A stretch of DNA of 64,000 nucleotides, from positions 1,007,394 through 1,071,393 of the forward strand of contig NC_011673.1 of the NCBI RefSeq assembly GCF_000150955.2. Reading direction: 5' to 3'. Positions within the stretch are counted from its first letter, which is position 1, and each line of letters opens with the position of its first letter. The notes below the pieces were generated by a model, which was not told the origin of the DNA, made no database searches, and saw only the letters and a program-made list of their open reading frames with translations. The translations under genes were made by a program, and so were the position numbers. This document shows positions 30,985 through 41,635 of the stretch, piece after piece. Source of the stretch: Phaeodactylum tricornutum CCAP 1055/1 (taxonomy: Eukaryota > Bacillariophyta > Bacillariophyceae > Surirellales > Neidiaceae).

Positions 30985-32667
30985 ATGAGTGACCACCGCC
31001 ATTCCCTTTTGCCGTCACAGGCGTCCAACCGAAGACTACGCACGCCTCCACAAAGCACAGCCTTTGTCGCGCTGGAAATAGAATCCTTGGTCTTGAACCC
31101 ATCTTCCCAAGGCAGTATCCACAATCAAAACGTCGCCACCGCCACGAATACGACCATTGCGGATAGATCCATGTTCTCCTACTCGCCAGCCACACGCATG
31201 TTGTTGGAAGAGTCCATGCGTTCCATCACCAACAGTCGCTGGCACGTGCGATCACTCGTCAAGCTTATTTGTTTATTAGTGGCCGTAGCTGTTGCCTTGA
31301 ACGTGATTGCTAGTACCAGAATGGTAGTCCGTGGCGAACGTACCGAAGACAAGAACAAAACCGGAGTACTGCCCGACCACAACAAAAAAAGCAACAAACT
31401 GGCACCAACCGAAGCGCCAACCGTACTACCTTCATTTTCTCCAACCACTTCACCATCCACCCTTTTACCCACGATGGTACCGCTTTCACCAACGTCGGCA
31501 GCCACAATACCACTCACACCAGAAGCACAACAGCAGGAGCAACAATCTTCATCGTCCAAAGCGTGGATTCAACTGCAACCACGCGATTCCGACAAGAAGC
31601 CCTACCCGCCTCCTGGAAAGAATGCATCCCTCACTTTTCAGTCCCGATGGTGCGATTTGCAAGGCCTAGCCTTTGGTACCGAAGCTGACTGGAACCCGTC
31701 CATAGCCACGAAGCGCGGAAAATTCGCTCCCAATATCACAAACGCAACGAATGCCTGGCAACTCCGTGCACCGTCTTTGCTGCTTCCCGGCACCAAACAC
31801 GCCGGAAGTGAAGCACTGGGTGCGTTGCTGGCAACGCATCCTCTCGTGTTACGCCAAACCACACAAGGATTCTTCTTCGACCACGTCTTTCGAAAATTTG
31901 TTTCCGCTAACGAAAAAACCCGAGTCGCGGCTGCGCGGCATAAGATGTACGCTTCACATTACGACTTAAAAGCTATCCAAGCTAATCCTGCCCTGCGGAG
32001 TGTGGATGTTACACCAGGGTATCTGCTTTACAGTACATTGTTGCCGCGACGTGTGTTCTGTGTCACACCATGGATAAAACTCTTAGTGGTGCTACGGAAT
32101 CCTACGGACCGTGTATTCGAACACTATCAAGCGGCCCGTGCCAAGGGTTTGCCTTTGTCGCTCAAGGACTGGTTGGACAAGGACTTGGCGATTTTGCGCA
32201 AACATGGCTTGGTGGGGGATGCCACTGGGATGGGTAACGCCACGAGCATAGTCAAGCACGGGTCGTCCGAAGAAGACGTGGCCTGGCTCAAGTACCAGGA
32301 CGAATCACTGGAAGGCGTCATCGGACGATCAATTTACGAAATACAGTTGCGGCAGTGGTTTCAGGCAATGCGAGCGGCCGGCAAAAATCCGTCCAAGGAT
32401 GTGATGGTAGTATTGAGTGACGATTGGTCACAAAATCCGTCTCGAAAATATCAGCGTGTGCTAGAGTTTGCCAATCTACCCCACGATGACAATGTGGTGG
32501 TTCCTACCACATTGTTGGCTTCTACCTGGCGTCGTACAACTGGCATAAACCAGACTCTAGCAAGCTCAGGATCTACGGCCACACGCGACGAACTGCAAAA
32601 GTTTTTCCGGCCTTACAATACCAGACTTGCCTTGCTCCTGTCCTCATATGGAGTCACGGTGTTATAG
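30985..32667 (+). CDS. Golgi-type membrane sulfotransferase
   Basis: Transfers sulfate from PAPS to an acceptor, probably a glycan, in the Golgi lumen. 560 residues from the ATG at 30985. It has a type II topology: cytosolic N-terminus of 90 residues, one membrane segment at about 91-111 (LVKLICLLVAVAVALNVIAS), a Pro/Thr-rich stem at 140-185, then the catalytic domain. The 5'-phosphosulfate site is LLLPGTKHAGSEALGALLA (265-283) and the 3'-phosphate site is KLLVVLRNPTDRVFEHYQ (365-382). YEIQLRQWFQAMRAAGKNP matches the heparan-sulfate-sulfotransferase-type continuation. In the PAPS motif His-Ala replaces the usual Thr/Ser at the end of GTKxG[ST], a common variant in algal members. Acceptor unknown; sulfated cell-wall polysaccharide is a reasonable guess. 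Confidence 0.88.
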   Translation: MSDHRHSLLPSQASNRRLRTPPQSTAFVALEIESLVLNPSSQGSIHNQNVATATNTTIADRSMFSYSPATRMLLEESMRSITNSRWHVRSLVKLICLLVAVAVALNVIASTRMVVRGERTEDKNKTGVLPDHNKKSNKLAPTEAPTVLPSFSPTTSPSTLLPTMVPLSPTSAATIPLTPEAQQQEQQSSSSKAWIQLQPRDSDKKPYPPPGKNASLTFQSRWCDLQGLAFGTEADWNPSIATKRGKFAPNITNATNAWQLRAPSLLLPGTKHAGSEALGALLATHPLVLRQTTQGFFFDHVFRKFVSANEKTRVAAARHKMYASHYDLKAIQANPALRSVDVTPGYLLYSTLLPRRVFCVTPWIKLLVVLRNPTDRVFEHYQAARAKGLPLSLKDWLDKDLAILRKHGLVGDATGMGNATSIVKHGSSEEDVAWLKYQDESLEGVIGRSIYEIQLRQWFQAMRAAGKNPSKDVMVVLSDDWSQNPSRKYQRVLEFANLPHDDNVVVPTTLLASTWRRTTGINQTLASSGSTATRDELQKFFRPYNTRLALLLSSYGVTVL

Positions 32668-33635
32668 TGCATAGGGGCGGTCAAGACATTAGTTGGTGTT
32701 CGGTACCTAGCGTTGGTATCCCAATCATCTGGTGTTACATATGAAGGCCTTGTTAATTTTGCTAAAATCTTTTTCCCTGCGGCTGTTAACATCATAGAGC
32801 TCTGTGCTCGTCGCACGGTGGCGAGAATGAAGTTGAAAGTGAACACACGTTTAAAAGCAATCGTTATTTCTATGTCTGCGCACCTCTCCATAAGATTTGG
32901 AGTCCTTTCGGTTTTGGAAGTAGTGCTGTGTTGAATTCTGACATTACTTGAGGAGTGGCCTCATATTCAAGTCTCCTCCTGCTATTGCCTTTATTGTCTA
33001 CGTACATAACCATTCGTCTCGGAAAATGGCTAGCTCCGTCGATCAACAGTTTTTTATGGACCGGAGGGGATATCAATAAGTAATTTCGTACTTATTCGCG
33101 TTCCGGATATTGAATAATATTGCCCTTTCTTTGCTTTGTCAACGTAATCCCGAGTGGCATTTCTCTCGCCGGCCAAAAAAGCCGCGCACGAGTAAGATCA
33201 CACGATCTCGACGCTAGCTTCGACCGGTAGCGTTAGGTGGAAACCGGAGTACTTTTAACTTTCCGCTGGCCAATGAAACGCGCGCACGAGTGAAGAACAC
33301 GATATCGACGCCTGCTCCCGGACTACCGGTCGAAGGGCTGCAGCCTCGGTGAACTTGCACGTAAATAGTACATACGGTGGAAAACAGTCAGAATGGTATA
33401 AACTACCTACCGTAAAGTACGAAACGAGCTAGAGAAGAAAATGAAATTCATCCGTTGCTTCCATTAAAAACCGTTGTTTGCTTTAATCACTCGTTACGAG
33501 TCATTCATGGCACAAACTCAATTACTAGAAAGATACGATCATTACCGATCGAAAAGGGCAACAGGAGTGTACGACGCTTTGAACAAAAAAGGCTGGACCC
33601 CCTATCAGATAGAACCCCTTCCTAACGCAAAAACT
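32668..33635. other. intergenic region with a duplicated segment
   Basis: No gene supported; it lies between convergent genes. At 33168-33232 and 33267-33336 there are two imperfect copies of a GC-rich segment (cgcgcacgagt, then cgat-tcgacgc, then accggt). Other sequence is unremarkable. Confidence 0.45.
33168..33336. repeat. imperfect tandem duplication of a GC-rich segment
   Basis: Two units of about 65-70 bp, about 100 bp apart, share cggccaa/tggccaa, cgcgcacgagt, the cgatctcgacgc / cgatatcgacgc core and an accggt element. One accggt box is read in each orientation. It could be a duplicated regulatory element. Confidence 0.55.
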
Positions 33636-34367
33636 TTATGGAGAAATACTGCATCGTTCTTGGAAAAAGAGCAGGCTCTCCAGGTGACACTCCAGGGCAT
33701 CTTTGTATCCCAATTGCATGGCACTTGCACAGGCCCAGTCAGATGCTTGTGCAGCTAATTCCCGCAAAGCTTCCCGGTCTACAATATTCAACATGCGCTG
33801 GCGTTCTTGTTCGCCAAATACGACATGGTATACAAAGCTGCGAGCACTTTTGGTAGCCTTGTTGATTTCCATTGAAAAGTATGGTTCAAAGCCACGCAGG
33901 GACGTGTGTGTCTGATCGATTTGAGAGAGATCAAAGTTGACACGTTTCAATTGCTTCACCAAATCTCGTCGCTCCTTCTTGAAAACATCGAGTTCATCTC
34001 CGGAATACCAAGCATCTTGAACCTCTTCCTCTGTGCGATCGTTCGGATACAAGAGCGCTTGATCGGCAAATCGTACGTTCCGAATCGCAATCGCCCCGAT
34101 TCGTTGCGTTCGTTGATACGATCCCGCCCCAGAATTTGTATTTAGAATAACTTTTCCTTGGTGCTGCGGATTCTGTTGCTCTTGGTAAGCATTCTTGGCA
34201 ACGTGTGCAGGACTTTGCGGAAACGCAGCGGGTTCGGAACAAGAAGTGTACTCGGCGTCCCCGCTGCGGTCTATAGAACTACCCGACGGGTACGGAGTTG
34301 TTGATACAGACGGTTTCGATTGTGCATATTGCATGCTTTCACTACGTTGTCGTTTGAAAAGCGGCAT
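33636..34367 (-). CDS. diatom-type protein of unknown function
   Basis: 243 residues from the ATG at 34367. The first 90 residues look disordered. The conserved core has VRFADQALLYPNDRTEEEVQ, DAWYSGDELDVFKKERRDLV, LRGFEPYFSMEINKATKSAR, VFGEQERQRML, and a helical end (LRELAAQASDWACASAMQLG, YKDALECHL). I recall many diatom proteins with this order (V-R-F, WYS-x-D, R-G-x-E, A-x2-x-A-x2-x-G), a large lineage family without known function. It is all-helical in the second half. There is no membrane segment or signal peptide, so it is probably cytosolic or nuclear. Confidence 0.75.
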   Translation of the reverse strand: MPLFKRQRSESMQYAQSKPSVSTTPYPSGSSIDRSGDAEYTSCSEPAAFPQSPAHVAKNAYQEQQNPQHQGKVILNTNSGAGSYQRTQRIGAIAIRNVRFADQALLYPNDRTEEEVQDAWYSGDELDVFKKERRDLVKQLKRVNFDLSQIDQTHTSLRGFEPYFSMEINKATKSARSFVYHVVFGEQERQRMLNIVDREALRELAAQASDWACASAMQLGYKDALECHLESLLFFQERCSISP

Positions 34368-35550
34368 ACTGAGAAGTTGTATTGCAGTGATTCTCTTTTT
34401 GTTTTGTGGCTTGACTGTGAGAGTTTTCGCAAGCTCAAAACAAGAGATTTTAGTAATCTAAGGGTGACTTATTTTACTGTAAGTGCCAGCGCCATAAAAA
34501 GATGATTCGATGACAACTTATTTTCCATCGCCAGGTTCCAACGACGGAGTGCATCGTAGTAATTGCTACCAGTCAATAGGGATCTATTTTACTGTCAAGA
34601 TTACAAATTGCTCATGACAGGCGCTATCACGAGCTCTGGTCAGTGGAGAAGAACTGTGAAGAAATCCAGTCCACGGCTCTAGTCACTCAAACATTAGCAG
34701 TGAGAGAAAAACATCAACTTTCGATCGTGGTCGTCCAGCTGTTTAACAGTTCCACAATAAACGAAAAGATGGCATCGAAAACTCTGAATAGAGATTATCG
34801 TGTTGGGAATCTTGACAGGAGTTGGCCTGTTCCGAAAGATCTAAGTTTCACAAACAAAACCAGAAAATATGCTTATTCCCTTTTCACCATAAAGCTGCTT
34901 TTTAACTGTTCGATAAATCTTGATCACGGTCAAGATTGTATTCTTACCCAATTCTTCATCTGTTAAATTATTCAAATCCGAAATGGTCATTCTATTGAAG
35001 AGGCATCAATTCATCTTAACAAGTATTGTAGACCCTTTTCTGATCGGTAACAAACATATATCGGAATTTATTGGGCACTGTAAAAGACAATATAGTTTGT
35101 AGGGATCCCCGATCATCCGATGACTTCTCTTGCAGAGACTTTTACCGTTGGGCAATTGTTGGTGAACTGGCGTATTTCTCTTCGTGATTTTCTTCGGATG
35201 AGAGCAGAAATAGATATATCAGGTGGTCTTGTCAAACGCCACGATTGCCCGCTTGGCTGTGACCGTTTATTTTTTACACGATAGCAGACGACAGCAACCA
35301 CAACATTAGCTCCGCAGATTCTCGGAGCGTTTACAGTTACAGTTAAGTATAACACATTCATTCAAGTCAGTCATTTCACCTCACGATAGTGCGTTGCTAG
35401 CTCTAGTACTTGGGACGTCTATTGAGCACACTCGCAGCTGACATGCTATGCTTTTCTGTTGCTAATGCAGTTAATTTGGTACCGTGGCTAAACTATCTTG
35501 CAGTTAGTATAGTTGGCAGCAATTTGCAAGGAAAAGTAAAGATTTCTATT
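34368..35550. other. intergenic region
   Basis: About 1.2 kb without a supported gene; reading frames are under 110 codons and show no recognisable domain. It should contain the promoter of the gene at 33636-34367 (minus) and the 3' end of ELP3. AT-rich from 34450 to 35100. Confidence 0.4.
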
Positions 35551-37185
35551 TTACAGCAACATTTTGCTCATATACGGTCCGTCCAGGTGGTACCCCATCT
35601 TGCGGTAATAGTGCCGCGTTCCGACCCCCGCAATGACGAGTAACTTTTTGGACCCGTGCTCGTCCCGGGCAATATGCTCGGCTTCTTCCATTAGCAGAAT
35701 ACCAAAGCCTTGATGCTGAAAACGAGTCGGGTCGCGAGCCGAGACGGCAACAGCAGTGCCGTATACGTGCAATTCTCGTACAATACTTGAAGGATATTCG
35801 GCAACTTCCTTCAACCATGCAGCAGGCGATGTTTTGCGCAATCGCAGCAGCCCGATCAGAATGTCCTGTGTCGGATCTTCGTAGCTAAGAAAAGTTTCCC
35901 ATCCGCCATTGGCAACGTAGTCGCGCCGCACTAGTTCGACCTGATCAGGCGTGACGGAGTGATGAATCTGCTTCATCCCAACTTCTCGCGATCGAATATC
36001 CAGACACGGCAAATCTTGCTCCCGCATTTTTTGCAAGGCGAGTTCACGGAGGTTGCCGTGCTCAACACCAGATGAGACGAGTGGCATCGGAATATCACGC
36101 TGGACTCGATACAAACGTGTCCACGGTGGAATGAGGCTCAAAACTTGCGCGGTTAGTTCCACCAATTGATCTGGAGTATAATTCTGGTATCGACCTGTTT
36201 TCCACAATTCGTACAAGCCCGTTCCTCGGATGACTAGAGTCGGGTATAGCTTCATACCGTCGCTTCGGAACATTGGATTTTCAAAGTACTCCTTGAAGCC
36301 CTCCAAGTCTCGTTCGTAGCCCATATTTGGTAGATCCGGCATCATGTGCGTGACAACTTTGAAGCCGCAATCCTTTGCTAGCTGAAACGAGTGAGAAACA
36401 GCCGCCACCGTATGTCCGCGATTAGTTTCTCGTGCCACGGATTCGTAGATACTTTGTACACCGATTTCGATTCGCGTACAGCCGTACGAAAGCATCTCTT
36501 CCAAGTGTGGCTTTAAGCAGTAATCAGGCCTGGTTTCAATAGTAATTCCAATGCACTTGGTAACAGCTTGCTCTGAGTATCGAACTGATTCTTCCACTGT
36601 TTGCGAATGATATCCCGACAAAGCATCGTGTAGGTTACGAATGAAATAATCTTTGTACTCCTTATCCAAACTCAGAAAGGTCCCTCCCATAACAATGAAT
36701 TCTACCTTGTCTACCGTATGTCCAATGGCTCGCAGTTGCGCGACACGTCCTTTGACTTGACTGTAGGGGTCGTAACGGGCTCGAATGGCGCGCATGGAGG
36801 TTGGTTCGTATCCAGTGTACGCCTGCGTGCTATATTCAAAGTCACTATCCGGTCCACCGGGGCAGTAAACGCAAACGTTTCCAGTGTAGGCAATATGCGG
36901 ACACCGGTGTGGCTTGCTCATAACGGCGACGACCGCAACGCCAGAGGCCGTACGGACCGGCTTGGTCTGCAGGTACGGCCATAGCTTGCTGCGGTAATTG
37001 ATCGGTAGACCCTGCAGTATGTCACTCATTTTGGGAATTCCCTTCAACTTGAACTTGCGCGAGGCCTTGCCTTTGAGTTGCGTCAAATTGACGGTATCAC
37101 CGTTGTCGTACGCATCCATCAGCTCTTGAACCAGAAAGGAAATGGCCAGCGCGTAATTCGATTTGTGGGACGATTGCGACGTCAT
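35551..37185 (-). CDS. ELP3: Elongator complex catalytic subunit, ELP3
   Basis: Radical-SAM and acetyl-CoA enzyme of the Elongator complex, needed for the carboxymethyl-type modification of the wobble uridine (U34) of tRNA. 544 residues against about 550 in yeast and human. The radical-SAM cysteines are C95, C105 and C108 in [20 protein letters not shown]. Further family blocks are [51 protein letters not shown] and [14 protein letters not shown]. The C-terminal acetyltransferase domain starts near 468 ([12 protein letters not shown]) and has the acetyl-CoA loop [14 protein letters not shown] and [15 protein letters not shown]. The start is the ATG at 37185 ([17 protein letters not shown]); the protein is complete and lacks a targeting sequence. 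Confidence 0.98.
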   Translation of the reverse strand: MTSQSSHKSNYALAISFLVQELMDAYDNGDTVNLTQLKGKASRKFKLKGIPKMSDILQGLPINYRSKLWPYLQTKPVRTASGVAVVAVMSKPHRCPHIAYTGNVCVYCPGGPDSDFEYSTQAYTGYEPTSMRAIRARYDPYSQVKGRVAQLRAIGHTVDKVEFIVMGGTFLSLDKEYKDYFIRNLHDALSGYHSQTVEESVRYSEQAVTKCIGITIETRPDYCLKPHLEEMLSYGCTRIEIGVQSIYESVARETNRGHTVAAVSHSFQLAKDCGFKVVTHMMPDLPNMGYERDLEGFKEYFENPMFRSDGMKLYPTLVIRGTGLYELWKTGRYQNYTPDQLVELTAQVLSLIPPWTRLYRVQRDIPMPLVSSGVEHGNLRELALQKMREQDLPCLDIRSREVGMKQIHHSVTPDQVELVRRDYVANGGWETFLSYEDPTQDILIGLLRLRKTSPAAWLKEVAEYPSSIVRELHVYGTAVAVSARDPTRFQHQGFGILLMEEAEHIARDEHGSKKLLVIAGVGTRHYYRKMGYHLDGPYMSKMLL

Positions 37186-37929
37186 GTTGAGCGCGTGACG
37201 TTTTCAGAACGTTTGTGAAGTAACACCGATAATTAATTTGTAATTTCAATAGAGCAGAGCGGAATGAATGCGGCTGCCTGACAGTAGTGGACCTTGCTCT
37301 CTCCATTGTCAACCACAGCGATGTTGCGAGGGTGATTTCTGTGTCGGCTCTAGAGACGAAATCGTAAGTTGTTGGATGGATGATAGACCTCCGGGTTGGG
37401 ATATATCTGCCGAGCCATGGACAGACGGAGAGTCTTCGGATCGTCCGGCTATTGTAAAAGAGCATATTTTCGATTTCAGGGCAATTTCAATGAATGATGC
37501 CTGTTCTATGACCATTGCAGTGCATGTACTCCCAATGCTGAATAGAGTCTTATACGACACGTACTAGTCTTGGGGCAGCAAACAATACATATATATAGGT
37601 CGTAAATACACATTTTGCTATTTTCCAGTGGCTTCGTTCTCGTTTGAATGGAATTGTGAAGGCAATCCGAAGTATTATGATAGGTGGTAGCATATTGCTC
37701 TGAACCGGCCGAAAGACTCCTGGTCGAAGAGTCATTCGCTTCGCAACATCACACTTCACAGTCAAGACCAGAACATCACAGCTAAACCCCGATCGTCTCA
37801 TTTTTTCTTCAACCTTCAAATTCTGCAGGGAAAAAAAAAGCACGACCAAGCGATTGCCTTCTTACAATATTCTTGATTGTCCTTTCGTATCCTTCCCACC
37901 ATTGTATTTATAACAACAGCCACGGCATC
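37186..37929. other. shared promoter region of two divergent genes
   Basis: 743 bp between ELP3 and the secreted-protein gene. No gene supported. The frame of the latter is open from 37873, with non-ATG codons before 37930. Confidence 0.45.
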
Positions 37930-38556
37930 ATGGTCCACTCCAACATGGCGAACACTTTGCTACTACTCCTCAGCGCGTTGCCCGTGATCTTTGCCCAAGT
38001 CCACCAAGAAGTTGTCGGCTTGCAATCGAATGTGATTGTGATTGAACTACAAAATCCCGGGCGTCCTCTACGAGCCGTCACTTCCGATCGCGGTACGGCC
38101 TGTTCCGAGCAAGTAACGGATCGCTTGGCGTTGGAAATGTACGGTTGGTGGCACGATGAGTTGCAGGACATTTTTGGCAAAGAGAATTTCGAGTTGGGCG
38201 TTCTCCGGCCCGTCACGGCGGCCGCCACAGCTTCGGGTAGCAATCAAGGTCCAGTCACTTTGGAGGCCACTTTTGACTGCAAAGTGTGTGGTCAGAAGCA
38301 GTGGACGACGGACAAGTCGATTCACAACGTGGCCTCTCTACTGCAGTGGTTCACGCAACACATGATGGAGGAATGGCTGACGGAGAATATCGATATTGTC
38401 GAGATTACCAGCTGTATGGGTCCGATGGATCAAATCGAGGCGGTTCTACGAATTCAAAAGGCCACAGGGTTGAAGGATCAGCCTGTGACAACTCTCGCCG
38501 CCGGCAACAAGATGTTTTACAAGAGCGGTGCCCAGGTATATCCCTTTGTCGAGTAG
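37930..38556 (+). CDS. secreted or ER-lumenal protein of unknown function
   Basis: 208 residues from the ATG at 37930. The N-terminus MVHSNMANTLLLLLSALPVIFAQ is a clear signal peptide with likely cleavage before or after the Gln at 23. The mature part has DRGTACSEQVTDRLALEMYG, YGWWHDELQDIFG and a C-x2-C pair in FDCKVCGQKQWTTDKS, plus a lone Cys in EITSCMGPMDQIEAVL. No family is recognised. The cysteine pair could be a disulfide or metal site. The body looks mixed alpha/beta with no second membrane segment, so a soluble lumenal or extracellular protein is likely. A second in-frame Met five residues later would give the same signal. Confidence 0.7.
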   Translation: MVHSNMANTLLLLLSALPVIFAQVHQEVVGLQSNVIVIELQNPGRPLRAVTSDRGTACSEQVTDRLALEMYGWWHDELQDIFGKENFELGVLRPVTAAATASGSNQGPVTLEATFDCKVCGQKQWTTDKSIHNVASLLQWFTQHMMEEWLTENIDIVEITSCMGPMDQIEAVLRIQKATGLKDQPVTTLAAGNKMFYKSGAQVYPFVE

Positions 38557-39438
38557 ATCAGCAGTCGGTGGTGTCAATACTTTCTAAAAGTGTGAAGACG
38601 TGGATGGGGTAACTTTTGAAAAGACTTTCAAGATGGTGATTCACGAACGAGCAACAACGGACGTTTTCCCAGTGAGGTATCCAGGGACGGATTGGCTGCA
38701 TTGTGATAGCTGCCAGCGACTCGCACCGGCTGCCCGCCCTTTTGGGACGACCATGTCTCGAACAAAAGCCGCGTGTCTGAGGAAACCCAGTTTTTCCGAA
38801 CAATCACATCAACCAACCATTTTCTCTCGTTGTGATCTCGTTTGCTTTTATCCTAGAGTTCATAGAGATTTAGATCTATTTTTGTAACCGTAAGCCAATG
38901 TAGCAGTAAATGTACTACTTTTGCTTGGATCGTCCTCGAATGATAAAGCGTCACGTGTGCTTTGGAGCATCCCGTTGGTTCCGATCGATGCAAACCCGGA
39001 TCTATATACGTCAGACACGACACGTTCCACGATCCCTTCCACCGTGTGTGAGACCGTTGCAACGCTTGCATTGTCCGGTGATCTATCTATTCGCGCGTGT
39101 ATTCGACGGGCACCGGTACTCACAGTCCATTCGACCCGTATCGAGCGATTGCGCGCGAAGAAAACCGCCTTCCCGTTCTTCGGGTGTCGGCGAGGATTCG
39201 TGTTCGGGCTCCCCTCGTGGAGGATCTCCTCCATTCGACACGATTCACCACAGTGGCTAAGCTACCGTGTAAGGAGACGTATCTTTTTCGTGTTGTTATT
39301 CCGTACATCGATCGATACAGTCTATATTCCAGGTCCATCCATACTTTCGTTGCACAGGACACTTGTGTACGTGTGTGTACACGTGTGTGTTATTATTCCA
39401 AGGACAGGCATTCCGCTACTAGCCAGTATCAATCTATC
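38557..39438. other. intergenic region
   Basis: No gene supported. The frame of the Cys-rich gene stays open upstream to 39097, but the product there has no signal peptide, so the start at 39439 is preferred. A short GT run (acgtgtgtgtacacgtgtgtg) occurs near 39370-39391. Confidence 0.4.
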
Positions 39439-41635
39439 ATGACGCGTTCGGGAATATCCGTAGCGCTACGCCGTACGGCGAATCTCGCGGGGTGGTGCCT
39501 GTTGCTGTGGAGTACCGGTTCCGGTACCGGTCCCACGTTCTCGGCGAATGCGCAGTTCGCCTGTACGTTTGCGGCGGGAGACGAGCCTTCGTGTATTGCG
39601 GCGACGGCGGATGCGGGAGCGCACTGCGTCTGGTGTCAGGTGACTAGTTTTGGGTTCTGCGTGACGGAAACGCAAGCGGAAGGCATGGAGCAGAGTCTGC
39701 CCGGCGTCGAATGCGAACGGTACCAAGGAGATGACGACGACGCCGCCCCCCAGACGGATGATGACAGTGTGGCGCCAACGACGGACGACAATGTGGTTCC
39801 CACGGATGACGCCATTCCGGATGACTTTTGGAAGTGCCTCAAGGCCAAGACGGAAGAAGCCTGCTCCGGTGATTGTGTCTGGTGCGATACCAAGGGAGGA
39901 TTTGGTCTCTGTATGACCGGACCCGCTGCCGAGAACGCCGAGGAATCGGACTGGTTCACCTGCAAACAAAAGTCGCAGGATGCGCTCGTCGGGCACGACA
40001 CTACTCCCCTACAAGACCCCTACGACTCCTCCTGTGTCTTGGCGTATCTGGAAGATCCCACCCAAGAAGGATGCACATCCGCCATGGATGAAGACGGAAA
40101 CGCTTGTGAATGGTGCGACTTGGCTGGTGTCACCAACCTTTGTTTGAACGAAGAACAAGCCGAAGCCGGCGCGCAACTCGGCATTACCTGCGACGCTAGT
40201 GGCGCTACCACCACCACCATGTTGCGCAAGCAAGCCGCCCCCGCACAAGACCCCTACGATCCGTCTTGTCTCGTGGCCTTTTTGCAAGATCAGTCCCAGG
40301 AAAGTTGCTCCTCGGCTATCGACCAAGATGGTACCCCGTGCGAGTTTTGCAGCTTGTCCGGAGCCTTGGACCTCTGTCTTACGAAGGAACAAGCCGACGC
40401 CGGTGCCGCTTTGGGCATTACCTGTACCAAGTACCAGAGTCTCGATGTTGAGGAAGAAGTGGTCGAGGATGACCCCTACGATCCCTCTTGCCTGATGGCT
40501 TTTTTGCAGGACGCTTCCAAGGAAAGTTGCACCACGGCCGTCGATCAAGACGGAGCACCGTGCCAATGGTGTGACTTGAGTGGTATTTCCAATCTGTGCC
40601 TCACGGCGTCGCAAGGGGATATGGCGCAGCAATTCGGTATTACTTGCGAACCCAACGCCGACCTGGATGCTCCGGATGCCGTTTCGGTAAAAGTCGAAGA
40701 CGCTGGAGATCCTTACGATCCCTCCTGTGCGTTGGCCTTTTTCCAAGATCAAAGCAAGGAAGCCTGTATTAATGCCATTGACGAAGACGGTAACGCCTGC
40801 GAATTCTGTACGCTTCAAAACGCGCTTGCCCTTTGTTTGACCGAAGAGCAGGCTCAAGTTGGTGAAGGTATCGGCATTTCGTGTGAAAAGGAGGAAGCGG
40901 ATTTACTCGATCAAGAAGACGCTGTGGCAAGCGACTTGTACGATTCGAGCTGTGTCTTGGCTTTTTTGTCGGATCAGTCACGGGAAAGTTGCTACGAGGC
41001 CCTCGACCAAGACGGTGCCCCTTGCAAGTTTTGCAGTTTGTCCGGAGTTGTCGACCTCTGCCTGACGAAGGAACAAGCCGACGCCGGTGCCGCTTTGGGA
41101 ATAACAGTGCGACGAGCATAAGCAAGCCATCGAGGTGCAGGAGTCCAGTGGTGCGAGCCGCGTCGGTGAGCTTCATGTCATCTCCGTCCAGCAAACCTCC
41201 GAGGTGCAGGTGCCCAGTGACTTTTGGGAATGCCTCGAAAATTACGAAGAAGATGGCTGCAACCAGGCGGCCTGTACCTGGTGTAGCTCTGAGGTCGGTA
41301 TGGGCTTTTGCTTGGCGGATCCGGCCGCCCGAGCTTTGGCTGAGTGCAACTTTTTCGATTGCGACTACAGTCATGGCGGCAATGGCAAGGCTGAAAGCCA
41401 AGAAAAGAACGACTCGATCATCGCTCCCTACGACACGAATTGCTTGAACGCGGGTATGCAGGCGGGCAATGAAGGTGAGGCGGTGTGTGCCGACACCACC
41501 GACCTGGATGGAAATTCGTGCGTCTGGTGTGACGCTGCTGGTGTATTTGGAATTTGTCTCTCGTCGGAACAGGCCTCCCAGGCGGGACAATTCTTGACGT
41601 GTGAGGCGAACACACTTTCGGTGGCTGCGGAATAA
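39439..41635 (+). CDS. secreted cysteine-rich repeat protein, frame shifts near its end
   Basis: From the ATG at 39439 the protein starts MTRSGISVALRRTANLAGWC and continues through a hydrophobic stretch to ANAQFAC, a signal peptide. Two W-C modules follow (CVWCQVTSFGFCV; DDFWKCLKAKTEEAC...CVWCDTKGGFGLC). Next come five repeats of about 73 residues, each built as DPYDPSC-x-AF-QDQS-ES-C, then D-x-DG-x-PC-x-[FW]C, LCLT-x-EQA and GITC. The first frame ends at 41121 just after the fifth repeat. A second frame, open to 41635, continues the pattern with another DFW module and a sixth PYD-x-NC repeat, so one base is out of phase near 41101-41112. No intron fits. Repeats 2 and 5 are nearly identical in DNA, and the break falls where that identity ends. 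Function unknown; many disulfides imply an extracellular or vacuolar protein. Confidence 0.8.

Noticed and set aside
40009-40857. 282-codon open frame on the minus strand
   Set aside because: Antisense to the Cys-rich repeats; its own repetition only mirrors them.
40769-41590. 273-codon open frame on the minus strand
   Set aside because: Antisense shadow of the Cys-rich protein gene.
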